Part shown: in pieces, positions 48,716 through 56,969 of the stretch | Numbering within the stretch: the first letter of the stretch is position 1 | Layout: every line of letters begins with the position of its first letter | Source: Candidatus Enterococcus willemsii | Lineage (GTDB): Bacteria; Bacillota; Bacilli; Lactobacillales; Enterococcaceae | Length of the DNA: 64,000 nt | Assembly (NCBI RefSeq): GCF_009933335.1 | Contig: NZ_MAEL01000014.1 | Coordinates: 1 to 64,000, forward strand | Direction: 5' to 3' | Position numbers and translations under genes: made by a program | Notes under the pieces: generated by a model | Databases searched by the model: none | Seen by the model: the letters and a program-made list of their open reading frames with translations, nothing else | What the model was told of the DNA's origin: nothing

Positions 48716-49074
48716 TGTCTTATTTTCAACGATTGATTATCAATATGCTGACATTTATTTCACTATCAGTGTTGCTTCCTGAAATGGTACAAGTACGAAG
48801 TATTGCGATGGCTTTAATGGCAAGTTTTGTATTATCTATATTAAATGCGCTAATTAAACCCATTTTAACCATTATTTCTCTACCACTTACATTTTTAACG
48901 CTGGGTTTTTTCAGTTTTGTGATTAATGCATTGATGCTCCGGTTAACTTCTGTTTTTGTCGGTGAATATAATTTTGCTTTCTCGTCATTTGGGGCAGCCA
49001 TATTAGTTGCTATTATTATGTCTGTTGTAAATATGATTGTAACTGAGCATCATATGGAGAAATATCAAGAATAA
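48715..49074 (+). CDS. liaZ: Phage holin family IV membrane protein LiaZ
   Basis: A 119-aa protein with four hydrophobic helices (SVLLPEMVQV, AMALMASFVLSILNALIKPI, SLPLTFLTLGFFSFVINALM, AAILVAIIMSVVNMIV), typical of the YvlD/holin family IV proteins. Start is GTG 48715 overlapping the liaY stop. Third gene of liaXYZ. Confidence 0.88.
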   Translation: MSYFQRLIINMLTFISLSVLLPEMVQVRSIAMALMASFVLSILNALIKPILTIISLPLTFLTLGFFSFVINALMLRLTSVFVGEYNFAFSSFGAAILVAIIMSVVNMIVTEHHMEKYQE

Positions 49075-49110
49075 CTCTCTTTTAACCTTTGTGTTAAAGA
49101 GAGTTTTTTT
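49074..49110 (+). terminator. Terminator of liaXYZ
   Basis: ACTCTCTTTTAAC pairs with GTTAAAGAGAGT (one bulged T), followed by a T-run. Confidence 0.88.
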
Positions 49111-49205
49111 GATTTATTTAAGAGAAAATCTTTACTTTCATAGTATCTTTTCGCTGATAATGTTAAAATAAAACGGAACCAAGGTTTTAGAAAAGAGGGA
49201 AAAGA

Positions 49206-50141
49206 ATGACAGAAACCGTCAAAGTAAGAGAATTAGCTGAAGCATTAAAATTAGAAATTGTTTCGGGCGGAGAAGAAGCACTGGATCGTGATATTACGAC
49301 AGCTGATATTTCTCGTCCTGGATTAGAATTAACTGGTTATTTTAATTATTATTCACACAATCGGTTACAATTATTTGGAAGTAAAGAAGTTACGTTCTCA
49401 CATCGAATGATGCCGGAAGAGCGTTTAATGATTTTACGTCGCTTGTGTGCAGATGATACACCAGCGTTTGTTATTTCTCGTGGAATGAAAGTTTCAGATG
49501 AAATGATTCAAGCGAGTGAAGAAAATAAGATTGCTGTCTTACGTTCAAAAGTATCTACATCACGTTTATTAGGACAAATTTCAAGTTATTTAGATGGTCG
49601 CTTAGCATTACGTACGAATGTACATGGTGTATTAGTCGATGTATATGGTTTAGGCGTGTTGATTCAAGGGGACAGCGGCATTGGTAAGAGTGAAACTGCC
49701 TTAGAACTAATTAAACGCGGCCACCGATTGATTGCCGATGACCGTGTGGATATCTATAAACAAGATGAATTAACATTAATTGGTGAACCACCTAAGATTT
49801 TAGAACATTTAATCGAAATTCGCGGAATTGGGATTATTGATGTCATGAATTTATTTGGAGCAAGTGCTGTTCGAGGATCAATGCAAGTCCAATTAGCAGT
49901 TTACTTAGAGGCTTGGGCTAAGGATAAAAAATACGATCGCTTGGGTTCGTCTGATGAAGCGGTGACTTTAGGAGAAGTGGATATTCCGCAAATTAAGATT
50001 CCAGTTAAAACAGGTCGAAATGTTGCGATTATTATCGAAGTTGCTGCGATGAATTTCCGAGCGAAAACAATGGGCTACGATGCGACACAAGCGTTTGAAG
50101 ATCGTTTAAGTCAATTAATTGAAGAAAACTCAAATGTATAG
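49206..50141 (+). CDS. hprK: HPr kinase/phosphorylase
   Basis: Phosphorylates and dephosphorylates Ser46 of HPr; P-Ser-HPr is the CcpA co-repressor. It has 311 aa: N-terminal domain (about 1-130), then the kinase core with Walker A GDSGIGKSETALEL and the HprK signature EIRGIGIIDVMNLFG. The acid-base motif DDRVD is present. RBS AGAGGGA. First gene of hprK-lgt-gpsA-galU; ccpA lies about 6 kb downstream. Confidence 0.96.
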   Translation: MTETVKVRELAEALKLEIVSGGEEALDRDITTADISRPGLELTGYFNYYSHNRLQLFGSKEVTFSHRMMPEERLMILRRLCADDTPAFVISRGMKVSDEMIQASEENKIAVLRSKVSTSRLLGQISSYLDGRLALRTNVHGVLVDVYGLGVLIQGDSGIGKSETALELIKRGHRLIADDRVDIYKQDELTLIGEPPKILEHLIEIRGIGIIDVMNLFGASAVRGSMQVQLAVYLEAWAKDKKYDRLGSSDEAVTLGEVDIPQIKIPVKTGRNVAIIIEVAAMNFRAKTMGYDATQAFEDRLSQLIEENSNV

Positions 50142-50153
50142 GAAGTGATAGAA

Positions 50154-50987
50154 ATGGGAGAACCAGTTAATCGTGTCGCTTTTGAACTATTTGGGATTGC
50201 CATCTATTGGTATGCGATTATTATTATTTCAGGTGTCGTGATAGCAATGTGGCTTAGCACTCGAGAATCCTTAAGAGTTGGGATGCGACAAGATGATGTA
50301 TCAGACTTTATGTTAGTTGCCTTGCCAATAGCATTTATTGGTGCACGTCTATATTATGTCTTATTTAATCTTGAGCCGTATATAGCAGAGCCAATGCAGG
50401 TCTTTAATATACGTTCTGGTGGTTTAGCAATTTATGGAGGCTTAATCGCAGGTGGTATTTGGTTATATATCTATTGCCAACGTCATTTTATTTCAACGTG
50501 GACCTTTTTAGATATTGCAGCACCTAGTGTCTTATTAGCACAAGGCATTGGTCGTTGGGGGAACTTTATGAATCACGAGGCATTTGGTGGCGAAACCACA
50601 CGTGCTTTTTTAGAAAAACTTCATTTGCCGAATTTTATTATTAATAATATGTATATTGAAGGGGCTTATCGACAGCCAACATTTTTATACGAGTCAGTCT
50701 GGAATGTCATTGGCTTTGTGTTGTTACTATTCTTACGTAAAAAGACTGGTTTATTGAAACAAGGAGAAGTCTTTTTAAGTTATATCCTTTGGTATAGCTT
50801 TGGTCGGATGTTTATTGAAGGTATGCGAACCGATAGTTTATATTTGTTTAGTTCAATTCGCGTATCTCAATTATTGTCTTTATTGTTATTTATTGATGGT
50901 TGGATCGTATTGATTTGGCGTCGTAAAAAACAAACAAGTTTGAAGGAGTATGATCGCTCACGTGGTTCCAATGAGTATTTAATCTAG
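50154..50987 (+). CDS. lgt: Phosphatidylglycerol-prolipoprotein diacylglyceryl transferase
   Basis: Adds diacylglycerol to the lipobox cysteine of prolipoproteins such as LivJ and PstS of this window. It has 277 aa and about seven transmembrane helices. The Lgt signature GRWGNFMNHEAFGG is intact, with the essential Arg and His. ATG 50154 is preferred over GTG 50145, which lies in the RBS (AGGAAGTG). Confidence 0.95.
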   Translation: MGEPVNRVAFELFGIAIYWYAIIIISGVVIAMWLSTRESLRVGMRQDDVSDFMLVALPIAFIGARLYYVLFNLEPYIAEPMQVFNIRSGGLAIYGGLIAGGIWLYIYCQRHFISTWTFLDIAAPSVLLAQGIGRWGNFMNHEAFGGETTRAFLEKLHLPNFIINNMYIEGAYRQPTFLYESVWNVIGFVLLLFLRKKTGLLKQGEVFLSYILWYSFGRMFIEGMRTDSLYLFSSIRVSQLLSLLLFIDGWIVLIWRRKKQTSLKEYDRSRGSNEYLI

Positions 50988-51068
50988 CCAGACAGATGAA
51001 GAAGAATATGATAAAATTGAGCTATATATTTGAAGATAATTTGTTATGAATTAGAGGAGGTTTCCATT

Positions 51069-52082
51069 GTGAAACAAAAAATTGCAGTTTTAGGCCCAGG
51101 TTCTTGGGGGACAGCGTTAGCCCAAGTATTAGCTGAAAATGGCCATACAGTCAAGTTATGGGGACACAATCCGGCACAAATTGATGAAATAAACACATAC
51201 CATACCAATAGACATTATTTACCAAATATTAAAATCCCTACGAGTATCAAAGGCATTAAAGAGTTAAAAGAAGCCGTAATAGATGTTGATGCCATTTTAT
51301 TTGTTGTACCAACGAAAGCCATTCGCGAAGTGGCTAAAGAAGTAGCAATATCTGTGAATACAAAGCCGTATATCATCCATGCATCAAAAGGTTTAGAGCA
51401 AGGAACGCACAAACGCATTTCAGAGATTTTATCAGAAGAAATTCCAGAAAGTAAGCGTCAAGAAATTATCGTATTGTCTGGACCAAGTCATGCAGAAGAA
51501 GTGGCTGTTCATGATATTACAACGATTACAGCTGCTAGCGAAAAATTAGAAGCTGCGAACTATGTACAAGATTTATTTATGAACGATTACTTCCGTATTT
51601 ACACGAATACTGATGTAATTGGCGTGGAAACAGGGGCCGCATTGAAAAATATTATTGCTATTGGTGCAGGCGCCATTGCTGGCTTAGGATTTGGTGATAA
51701 TGCCAAAGCTGCGATTATGACACGCGGACTAGCCGAAATTAGTCGATTAGGTGTCGCAATGGGTGCTGATCCATTGACTTTTATCGGTTTAAGTGGTGTC
51801 GGCGATCTGATTGTGACGGGTACGAGTGTTCATTCACGTAATTGGCGTGCGGGCAATCTTTTAGGTAAAGGAAAGAAACTAGATGAAGTCCTTGAAAATA
51901 TGGGAATGATTGTCGAAGGCGTGGCTACCACAAAAGCAGCTATGGAGCTAGCAACAAGTCTAAATGTTGATATGCCAATTACCAAAACCATTTACAATGT
52001 CTTGTATGAAGGAAAAGATATCCATCAAGCAGCAAAAGAAATTATGCTTCGTGATGGTAAAGTAGAAAATGAATTTTCTTAA
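51069..52082 (+). CDS. gpsA: Glycerol-3-phosphate dehydrogenase [NAD(P)+]
   Basis: Reduces dihydroxyacetone phosphate to sn-glycerol-3-phosphate for phospholipids. It has 337 aa: Rossmann motif [18 protein letters not shown] and the C-terminal helical domain with the catalytic Lys in [15 protein letters not shown]. Start GTG 51069 follows GAGGAGG; the open frame reaches 51030 without RBS. Overlaps nothing; galU starts 19 bp later. Confidence 0.95.
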   Translation: MKQKIAVLGPGSWGTALAQVLAENGHTVKLWGHNPAQIDEINTYHTNRHYLPNIKIPTSIKGIKELKEAVIDVDAILFVVPTKAIREVAKEVAISVNTKPYIIHASKGLEQGTHKRISEILSEEIPESKRQEIIVLSGPSHAEEVAVHDITTITAASEKLEAANYVQDLFMNDYFRIYTNTDVIGVETGAALKNIIAIGAGAIAGLGFGDNAKAAIMTRGLAEISRLGVAMGADPLTFIGLSGVGDLIVTGTSVHSRNWRAGNLLGKGKKLDEVLENMGMIVEGVATTKAAMELATSLNVDMPITKTIYNVLYEGKDIHQAAKEIMLRDGKVENEFS

Positions 52083-52101
52083 TCATGAAGGAGGGGACAA
52101 G

Positions 52102-53022
52102 ATGAAAGTCAAAAAAGCCGTGATTCCTGCAGCTGGTTTAGGGACACGATTTTTACCAGCAACGAAAGCAATGGCAAAGGAAATGTTACCGATTGTAGAT
52201 AAACCAACCATCCAATTTATTGTGGAAGAAGCGTTAAAATCAGGAATTGAAGATATTTTAATTGTGACTGGTAAAGCGAAACGTCCGATTGAAGATCACT
52301 TTGATGCGAATTTAGAGCTAGAAATGAATTTAAAAGAAAAAGGCAAAGATGAGCTGTTGAAGCTTGTAGAAGAAACAACTGAAGTGAATTTACACTTTAT
52401 CCGCCAAACGCACCCAAGAGGATTGGGGCATGCCGTTTTACAAGCCAAAGCATTTGTTGGTAATGAACCGTTTATTGTCATGCTAGGCGATGACTTGATG
52501 GAAGACAAAGTGCCGCTTACAAAACAATTAATTAATGACTACGAAAAAACACATGCATCAACCATTGCGGTTATGAAAGTTCCGCATGAAGAGACATCAA
52601 AATACGGCATCATTAATCCAGAAGGTGAAGTAACCAAAGGTCTGTATAATGTAAAAAGCTTTGTCGAAAAACCACAGCCTGAAGATGCACCAAGCGATTT
52701 AGCCATTATTGGACGTTATCTACTGACACCAGAAATTTTTGATATTTTAGAAAATCAAGCACCTGGCGCAGGGAATGAAATTCAATTAACAGATGCTATT
52801 GATACCTTAAACTTGACACAGCGTGTATTTGCGCGTGAATTTAAAGGTCAACGTCACGATGTCGGCGATAAATTAGGCTTTTTAAAAACGAGTATTGATT
52901 ATGGTTTAACACATCCTGAAATCAAGATTGGCTTAAAAGACTACATTATTGAGCTAGGAAAAATGCTAGAAGAAAAAGAACAACCAGTCTTGAAAGAAAC
53001 AACATCGACCAAAGAAAAATAA
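52102..53022 (+). CDS. galU: UTP-glucose-1-phosphate uridylyltransferase
   Basis: Makes UDP-glucose for glycolipids, teichoic acid decoration and capsule. It has 306 aa: nucleotide-binding motif [14 protein letters not shown], catalytic Lys region FVEKP and metal-binding GDDLM. ATG 52102 has AAGGAGGGG; the frame is open from 52069 within gpsA. Last gene of its operon. Confidence 0.95.
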   Translation: MKVKKAVIPAAGLGTRFLPATKAMAKEMLPIVDKPTIQFIVEEALKSGIEDILIVTGKAKRPIEDHFDANLELEMNLKEKGKDELLKLVEETTEVNLHFIRQTHPRGLGHAVLQAKAFVGNEPFIVMLGDDLMEDKVPLTKQLINDYEKTHASTIAVMKVPHEETSKYGIINPEGEVTKGLYNVKSFVEKPQPEDAPSDLAIIGRYLLTPEIFDILENQAPGAGNEIQLTDAIDTLNLTQRVFAREFKGQRHDVGDKLGFLKTSIDYGLTHPEIKIGLKDYIIELGKMLEEKEQPVLKETTSTKEK

Positions 53023-53024
53023 CA

Positions 53025-53064
53025 AAAAGGCCTTTTTCCACTCTTTGATGGAATAAGGTCTTTT
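53025..53064 (+). terminator. Terminator after galU
   Basis: An imperfect stem pairs 53025-53040 with 53049-53064 (AAAAGGCC...TTCCA with TGGAA...GGTCTTTT). Confidence 0.7.
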
Positions 53065-53153
53065 CAAAAAAAGCTTTCATGGCATCGCTTTTATTTGTAT
53101 AATAAATTTTGAAATGATATGCTATATAATAAGAGTTGGAAGGGAGTTTTTCT

Positions 53154-53600
53154 ATGACAGCTGGAGGAATCGCAGGGCTAATCGCAGCTATTGCCTTTGC
53201 AGTATTGGTACTTTTCTTAATCCGCGTATTATTAAAAGTTGAAAAAACAGTTGCATCTGTGCAAACAACCGTTGTGGAAGCGAATAAAACAATTAGTGTA
53301 GTCACCAAAGATGTAGATATTCTAACTCGAGAAGTTGAAGGTCTTTTGGTGAAAAGCAATGAGTTATTGCAAGATGTAAATCAAAAAGTAGCGACAATAG
53401 ATCCATTGTTTACAGCAGTTGCTGACTTGAGTACAAGTGTATCAGAATTAAATTATTCAAGTAAAAATCTTGTTTCTCGTTTAGGGACTTTAGGTCGTAC
53501 GACTGCACAAGCAACAATTGCAGGAAAAGTTGGTCAAACAGCAATGAAATTTTTTAACCAACAAAAACAAAAAAATAGCGGGAGTGATTTAAATGAGTAA
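53154..53600 (+). CDS. DUF948 membrane protein (YtxG-like)
   Basis: A 148-aa protein: one N-terminal transmembrane helix (about 5-25, AGGIAGLIAAIAFAVLVLFL), then a long heptad-patterned helical region (KVEKTVASVQTTVVEANKTI) of the DUF948 type and a basic C-terminus. In Bacilli this family is coupled to a YtxH gene, as here. General-stress role known in Bacillus, mechanism unclear. RBS GGAAGGGAG. Overlaps the next gene by 8 bp. Confidence 0.85.
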   Translation: MTAGGIAGLIAAIAFAVLVLFLIRVLLKVEKTVASVQTTVVEANKTISVVTKDVDILTREVEGLLVKSNELLQDVNQKVATIDPLFTAVADLSTSVSELNYSSKNLVSRLGTLGRTTAQATIAGKVGQTAMKFFNQQKQKNSGSDLNE

Positions 53601-54141
53601 AAACGGTGGCTTTTTATTAGGTGCAATTATCGGAGGGACAGCAGCTGCAGTAACTGCTTTGTTGTTAGCACCAGAATCAGGAAAAGAATTACGTAATAAA
53701 TTAGGGAAACAAGTCGATGATTTATTAGATGTAGCATCAGATTATACGGATATCGCCAAAGAAAAAGGGGAAGATTTAGCCGATCTTGCGAAAGAAAAGG
53801 CAAGCAGTTTAGGCAAGCAAGCCGAAGATTTGGCCCAAACTTTGAAAGACAAAGCATCAGATACAGTTGAAGATGCGGAAGATGCTGTAGAAAATGTGGC
53901 TGAAGATACAAATGATTTTGCTTCACGCTTCAAAAAAAATGCGGAAGATGTGGCCGATGAAGCCGAAGATGTCGCAGAAGATATCGTCATTGACGTGAAA
54001 GACACTGTTTCTGATGCACAAGAAATTGTTGCTGAAGGAGTAGAAGAAGTAGAGGAAACTCAACCAATTCCAACAGAAGACTTTGAAGAAACAGTCGAAG
54101 AATTAAAAGAAAAATTTGAAGAAAATAATCCAGAAGTATAA
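53593..54141 (+). CDS. YtxH domain-containing protein
   Basis: A 182-aa protein with the YtxH start GGFLLGAIIGGTAAAVTALL, the conserved LLAPESGKELRNKL motif, and a long very acidic helical tail rich in Glu, Asp and Ala with repeated ED-VAE units (about 80-182). One N-terminal transmembrane segment anchors it. Co-transcribed with the DUF948 gene; the tail is longer than in the usual Bacillus YtxH (about 150 aa). Confidence 0.88.
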   Translation: MSKNGGFLLGAIIGGTAAAVTALLLAPESGKELRNKLGKQVDDLLDVASDYTDIAKEKGEDLADLAKEKASSLGKQAEDLAQTLKDKASDTVEDAEDAVENVAEDTNDFASRFKKNAEDVADEAEDVAEDIVIDVKDTVSDAQEIVAEGVEEVEETQPIPTEDFEETVEELKEKFEENNPEV

Positions 54142-54143
54142 GC

Positions 54144-54171
54144 AAGATGGGGCATAAGCCCCATCTTTTTT
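54144..54171 (+). terminator. Terminator after ytxH
   Basis: AAGATGGGGC pairs with GCCCCATCTT around ATAA, followed by T. Confidence 0.92.
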
Positions 54172-54190
54172 GCTAAAAAGGAGTACGAAG

Positions 54191-54541
54191 ATGCAAATTG
54201 AACGTAGTAATACATGTAATAATTCACCGAAAAACCGGTTTGTGGAAGAATTTACCCTTGCGATATTCCAAGAAAAGTTAGAAAATTTTAAGGAGCAACA
54301 TACTGAGCAATGGTTTGAAATTGTGGGACAAGTGAGCACTGAGTTAGCTGATCAAATCACAGAAATTCAACGAATAAAAATTATTTCAAGTATTAGTCAT
54401 GGTAAATTCGGTGCTTGTACAGGAGTATTGTCTGCTAAACAACAAACTTATTCATTCGTGGTGCATTATGAATTCGTCTCAACTACTAAGAAAGTTGTGG
54501 ATCATGCAAAACTTTTTTTAATTGAAGAGAAAGATAATTGA
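54191..54541 (+). CDS. Hypothetical protein, 116 aa
   Basis: ATG 54191 follows AAAAGGAG (54177-54184) closely after the ytxH terminator. The protein is soluble, mixed alpha/beta, with MQIERSNTCNNSPKNRFVEE, a charged helix (LENFKEQHTEQWFEIVGQVS) and two later strands (TYSFVVHYEFVS). One cysteine pair, far apart. I do not recognise a family. It ends at a shared terminator facing pepQ. Confidence 0.75.
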   Translation: MQIERSNTCNNSPKNRFVEEFTLAIFQEKLENFKEQHTEQWFEIVGQVSTELADQITEIQRIKIISSISHGKFGACTGVLSAKQQTYSFVVHYEFVSTTKKVVDHAKLFLIEEKDN

Positions 54542-54543
54542 AG

Positions 54544-54593
54544 AAAATCCGAATGCTTACGTCAAGAAATTGTTACGAGCATTCGGATTTTTT
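54544..54593. terminator. Bidirectional terminator between 54191 gene and pepQ
   Basis: AAAATCCGAATGCT (54544-54557) is exactly complementary to 54578-54591, with a 20-nt loop and T on the + side and A on the other. Confidence 0.88.
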
Positions 54594-54601
54594 ATTTCGG
54601 A

Positions 54602-55705
54602 TTAATCAATAATAAGTAATTCTTTGGAAGTATGAGTCAATGGTTGTGAGCCGTCTTTTGTCACATATACACAATCTTCGATTCGTACGCCAACTTGATT
54701 TGGCAAATAAATACCAGGTTCAATTGAAAAACACATGCCTTCTTCGATGACTAAATCATTGCCAGCCACAAGTGACGGATATTCATGGACAGAGGTGCCA
54801 ATCCCATGACCTAAGCGATGATTAAATGCATCGCCATATCCGTAACTTTCGATAATATCACGCGCAATTTTATCAAGCTGACCAGCTGTAACACCCGGTT
54901 TCACAGCTGCTTGCGCGGCTAGTTGTGCTTCCAAAACAATTGAATAGACTTCTTTTTGGAAAGCGGTTGGTTCTTTATAAGCAACTGTTCGCGTAGCATC
55001 ACTACAATAGCCTTTCCAAACAACTCCAAGGTCAAATAACACAAGCTCATTTTTTTGCACAAGTGTTTTATTCGGTGCACCATGTGGACTAGCTGCATGT
55101 GGTCCTACAAGGACGGTTGTATCAAAGGACATGTGCGCGACACCTTTACGTTTTAAGCGATATTCGATTTCTGCTGCAATTTCTTCTTCTGTTGCTCCAT
55201 CTTTAATTGCTGCAAAACCCGTTTCAAAGGCGAAGTCGGCCCATTGTCCAGCTTCTATCAATATATCGATTTCCTGCGAAGTTTTGCATAATTGCATACG
55301 TTGGATGATGGGTGTGACATCTTTAGAAAAGTCAGTTGAAGCAAAAAATGGTTGTAATTGTTCAAAGCGATCTAATGTAAAGGTCGCTTTTTCAATTGCC
55401 AGTTGTTGGGGTTGACCATAACGGTTGTTAATTTCATGAGCAATCACTTGCCAAGGGTTTTCTGTATCTAAATAACCAACAACATCAAAAGGCCAACTAC
55501 TTTGTCTAGCTGTCTCGGCTTCTAAAGCAGGGGTAAATAAAAATGGGTCATGGCTAGTAGAAAGAAACAACGCTAGAACACGCTCATGAGGGTCACTAGT
55601 AAAGCCAGAGAGATAGGCAATTGTATTTGGATTCGTGATATAGGTAACGTCAACATTTTCTTTCCTCATCCAATGTTTGAGTTCTTGTATTTTTTCTTGA
55701 TTCAT
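54602..55705 (-). CDS. pepQ: Xaa-Pro dipeptidase PepQ
   Basis: M24 metallopeptidase that splits Xaa-Pro dipeptides in the cytoplasm. It has 367 aa: N-terminal creatinase-like domain and C-terminal pita-bread domain with the metal ligands in LFDLGVVWKGYCSDATRT (two Asp), HRLGHGIGTSVHE (His), SIEPGIY (Glu) and GVRIEDCV (Glu). Start ATG is at 55705 on the minus strand with AGAAGG as RBS; a TTG two codons upstream is in frame. Divergent from ccpA, a classic pairing in lactic acid bacteria where CcpA regulates pepQ. Confidence 0.94.
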   Translation of the reverse strand: MNQEKIQELKHWMRKENVDVTYITNPNTIAYLSGFTSDPHERVLALFLSTSHDPFLFTPALEAETARQSSWPFDVVGYLDTENPWQVIAHEINNRYGQPQQLAIEKATFTLDRFEQLQPFFASTDFSKDVTPIIQRMQLCKTSQEIDILIEAGQWADFAFETGFAAIKDGATEEEIAAEIEYRLKRKGVAHMSFDTTVLVGPHAASPHGAPNKTLVQKNELVLFDLGVVWKGYCSDATRTVAYKEPTAFQKEVYSIVLEAQLAAQAAVKPGVTAGQLDKIARDIIESYGYGDAFNHRLGHGIGTSVHEYPSLVAGNDLVIEEGMCFSIEPGIYLPNQVGVRIEDCVYVTKDGSQPLTHTSKELLIID

Positions 55706-55799
55706 AAACAACCTTCTTTCTTTTTCTTCTATTGTATCACTAAATTCTTAAAAAAGTTTGAAGCAAGTTGTTATTTTCATGAAAATGAAACTAAAACGG

Positions 55800-55828
55800 T
55801 TGCAAATGTTGAAGAAATTTGCTATTCT
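55800..55828 (+). promoter_or_regulatory. ccpA promoter
   Basis: TTGCAA (55800-55805), 17-bp spacer, TATTCT (55823-55828). A weak cre-like sequence (three mismatches to consensus) overlaps the -35, from about 55791. Confidence 0.65.
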
Positions 55829-55847
55829 ATCTAAGAAATGTAAACCG

Positions 55848-55862
55848 TATTTTCAGAAAATG
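55848..55862 (+). promoter_or_regulatory. CodY-like box in ccpA 5' leader
   Basis: TATTTTCAGAAAATG matches the CodY consensus at 13 of 15 positions and contains the perfect palindromic core TTTTC-A-GAAAA. It lies some 13 bp downstream of the expected transcription start and 25 bp before the start codon, where bound CodY could act as a roadblock. Confidence 0.5.
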
Positions 55863-55887
55863 GAATTGGATAGGAGAACTAAAGAAT

Positions 55888-56886
55888 ATGGAGAAACAAA
55901 CTATTACTATTTATGATGTCGCAAGAGAAGCAAATGTATCGATGGCTACAGTCTCTCGTGTTGTAAATGGCAATCCCAACGTCAAACCTGCCACTCGTAA
56001 AAAAGTACTAGAAGTAATTGATCGTCTTGATTATCGCCCAAATGCTGTTGCTCGAGGCTTGGCTAGTAAAAAAACCACCACAGTGGGTGTGATTATTCCT
56101 GATGTCAGCAATATGTTTTTTGCCTCTTTAGCTCGTGGTATTGATGATGTTGCAACGATGTATAAATACAATATTATTTTAGCAAACTCTGATGGCGACA
56201 GCCTAAAAGAAGTAAATGTATTGAATAATTTATTAGCAAAACAAGTAGATGGTGTCATCTTTATGGGTCACCGTATTACAGATGAAATTCGTGGAGAATT
56301 TTCACGTTCAAAAACTCCAGTTGTTTTAGCTGGTTCAATTGATCCGGATGAACAAGTTGGTAGTGTAAATATTGATTATACGTCAGCGACAAAAGAAGCT
56401 GTTAGCTTATTAGCAAAAAACAATCAAAAAATTGCTTTCATTAGTGGTGCTTTAATTGATCCAATCAATGGTCAAAATCGTTTGAATGGGTATAAAGAAG
56501 CTTTGAAAGACAACAACTTGGAATACAACGAAGGTTTAATTTTTGAAGCACCTTATTCTTTCAAAGACGGTTTAGCTTTAGTTGAACGTTTATTGAATAG
56601 TGGCGCCACAGCTGCTTATGTTACAGATGATGAATTAGCTATTGGTATTTTAGATGGTTTATATGATCGTGGTGTCAAAGTGCCAGAAGACTTTGAAATT
56701 ATCACAAGTAACAACTCATTATTAACAGATGTTGCTCGTCCTCGATTATCAAGTGTGAGTCAACCATTATATGATATCGGTGCGGTTGCCATGCGTCTAT
56801 TAACAAAAATGATGAATAAAGAAGATGTTGAACAAAAAACAATTGTTTTACCATACAACATTTTAGAAAAAGGTTCAACAAAATAA
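55888..56886 (+). CDS. ccpA: Catabolite control protein A
   Basis: LacI-family master regulator of carbon catabolite control, using P-Ser-HPr as co-repressor. It has 332 aa: N-terminal HTH (TIYDVAREANVSMATVSRVV) and hinge helix (YRPNAVARGLASKK), then the periplasmic-binding-like core. The open frame extends to 55819 through the leader; ATG 55888 with TAGGAGA RBS is the proper start. Divergent from pepQ. Confidence 0.96.
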   Translation: MEKQTITIYDVAREANVSMATVSRVVNGNPNVKPATRKKVLEVIDRLDYRPNAVARGLASKKTTTVGVIIPDVSNMFFASLARGIDDVATMYKYNIILANSDGDSLKEVNVLNNLLAKQVDGVIFMGHRITDEIRGEFSRSKTPVVLAGSIDPDEQVGSVNIDYTSATKEAVSLLAKNNQKIAFISGALIDPINGQNRLNGYKEALKDNNLEYNEGLIFEAPYSFKDGLALVERLLNSGATAAYVTDDELAIGILDGLYDRGVKVPEDFEIITSNNSLLTDVARPRLSSVSQPLYDIGAVAMRLLTKMMNKEDVEQKTIVLPYNILEKGSTK

Positions 56887-56894
56887 TAAAGTCG

Positions 56895-56925
56895 AAGTTT
56901 GGTAGCTTGCTACCGAACTTTTTTT
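56895..56925 (+). terminator. Terminator of ccpA
   Basis: AAGTTTGGTAGC pairs with GCTACCGAACTT (one T-G pair) in a tight hairpin, followed by T. Confidence 0.88.
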
Positions 56926-56929
56926 ATGT

Positions 56930-56963
56930 AAAAAAACTCCAAAAGCCATAAGGACTTTTGGAG
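56930..56963 (-). terminator. Terminator of class A PBP gene
   Basis: CTCCAAAAG (56937-56945) is complementary to CTTTTGGAG (56955-56963); the A-run at 56930-56936 is a U-run in the minus-strand transcript. Confidence 0.85.
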
Positions 56964-56969
56964 CGAAAA

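Noticed and set aside
55789-55806. cre site over the ccpA -35
   Set aside because: Three mismatches to consensus including the conserved TG; mentioned only as weak.
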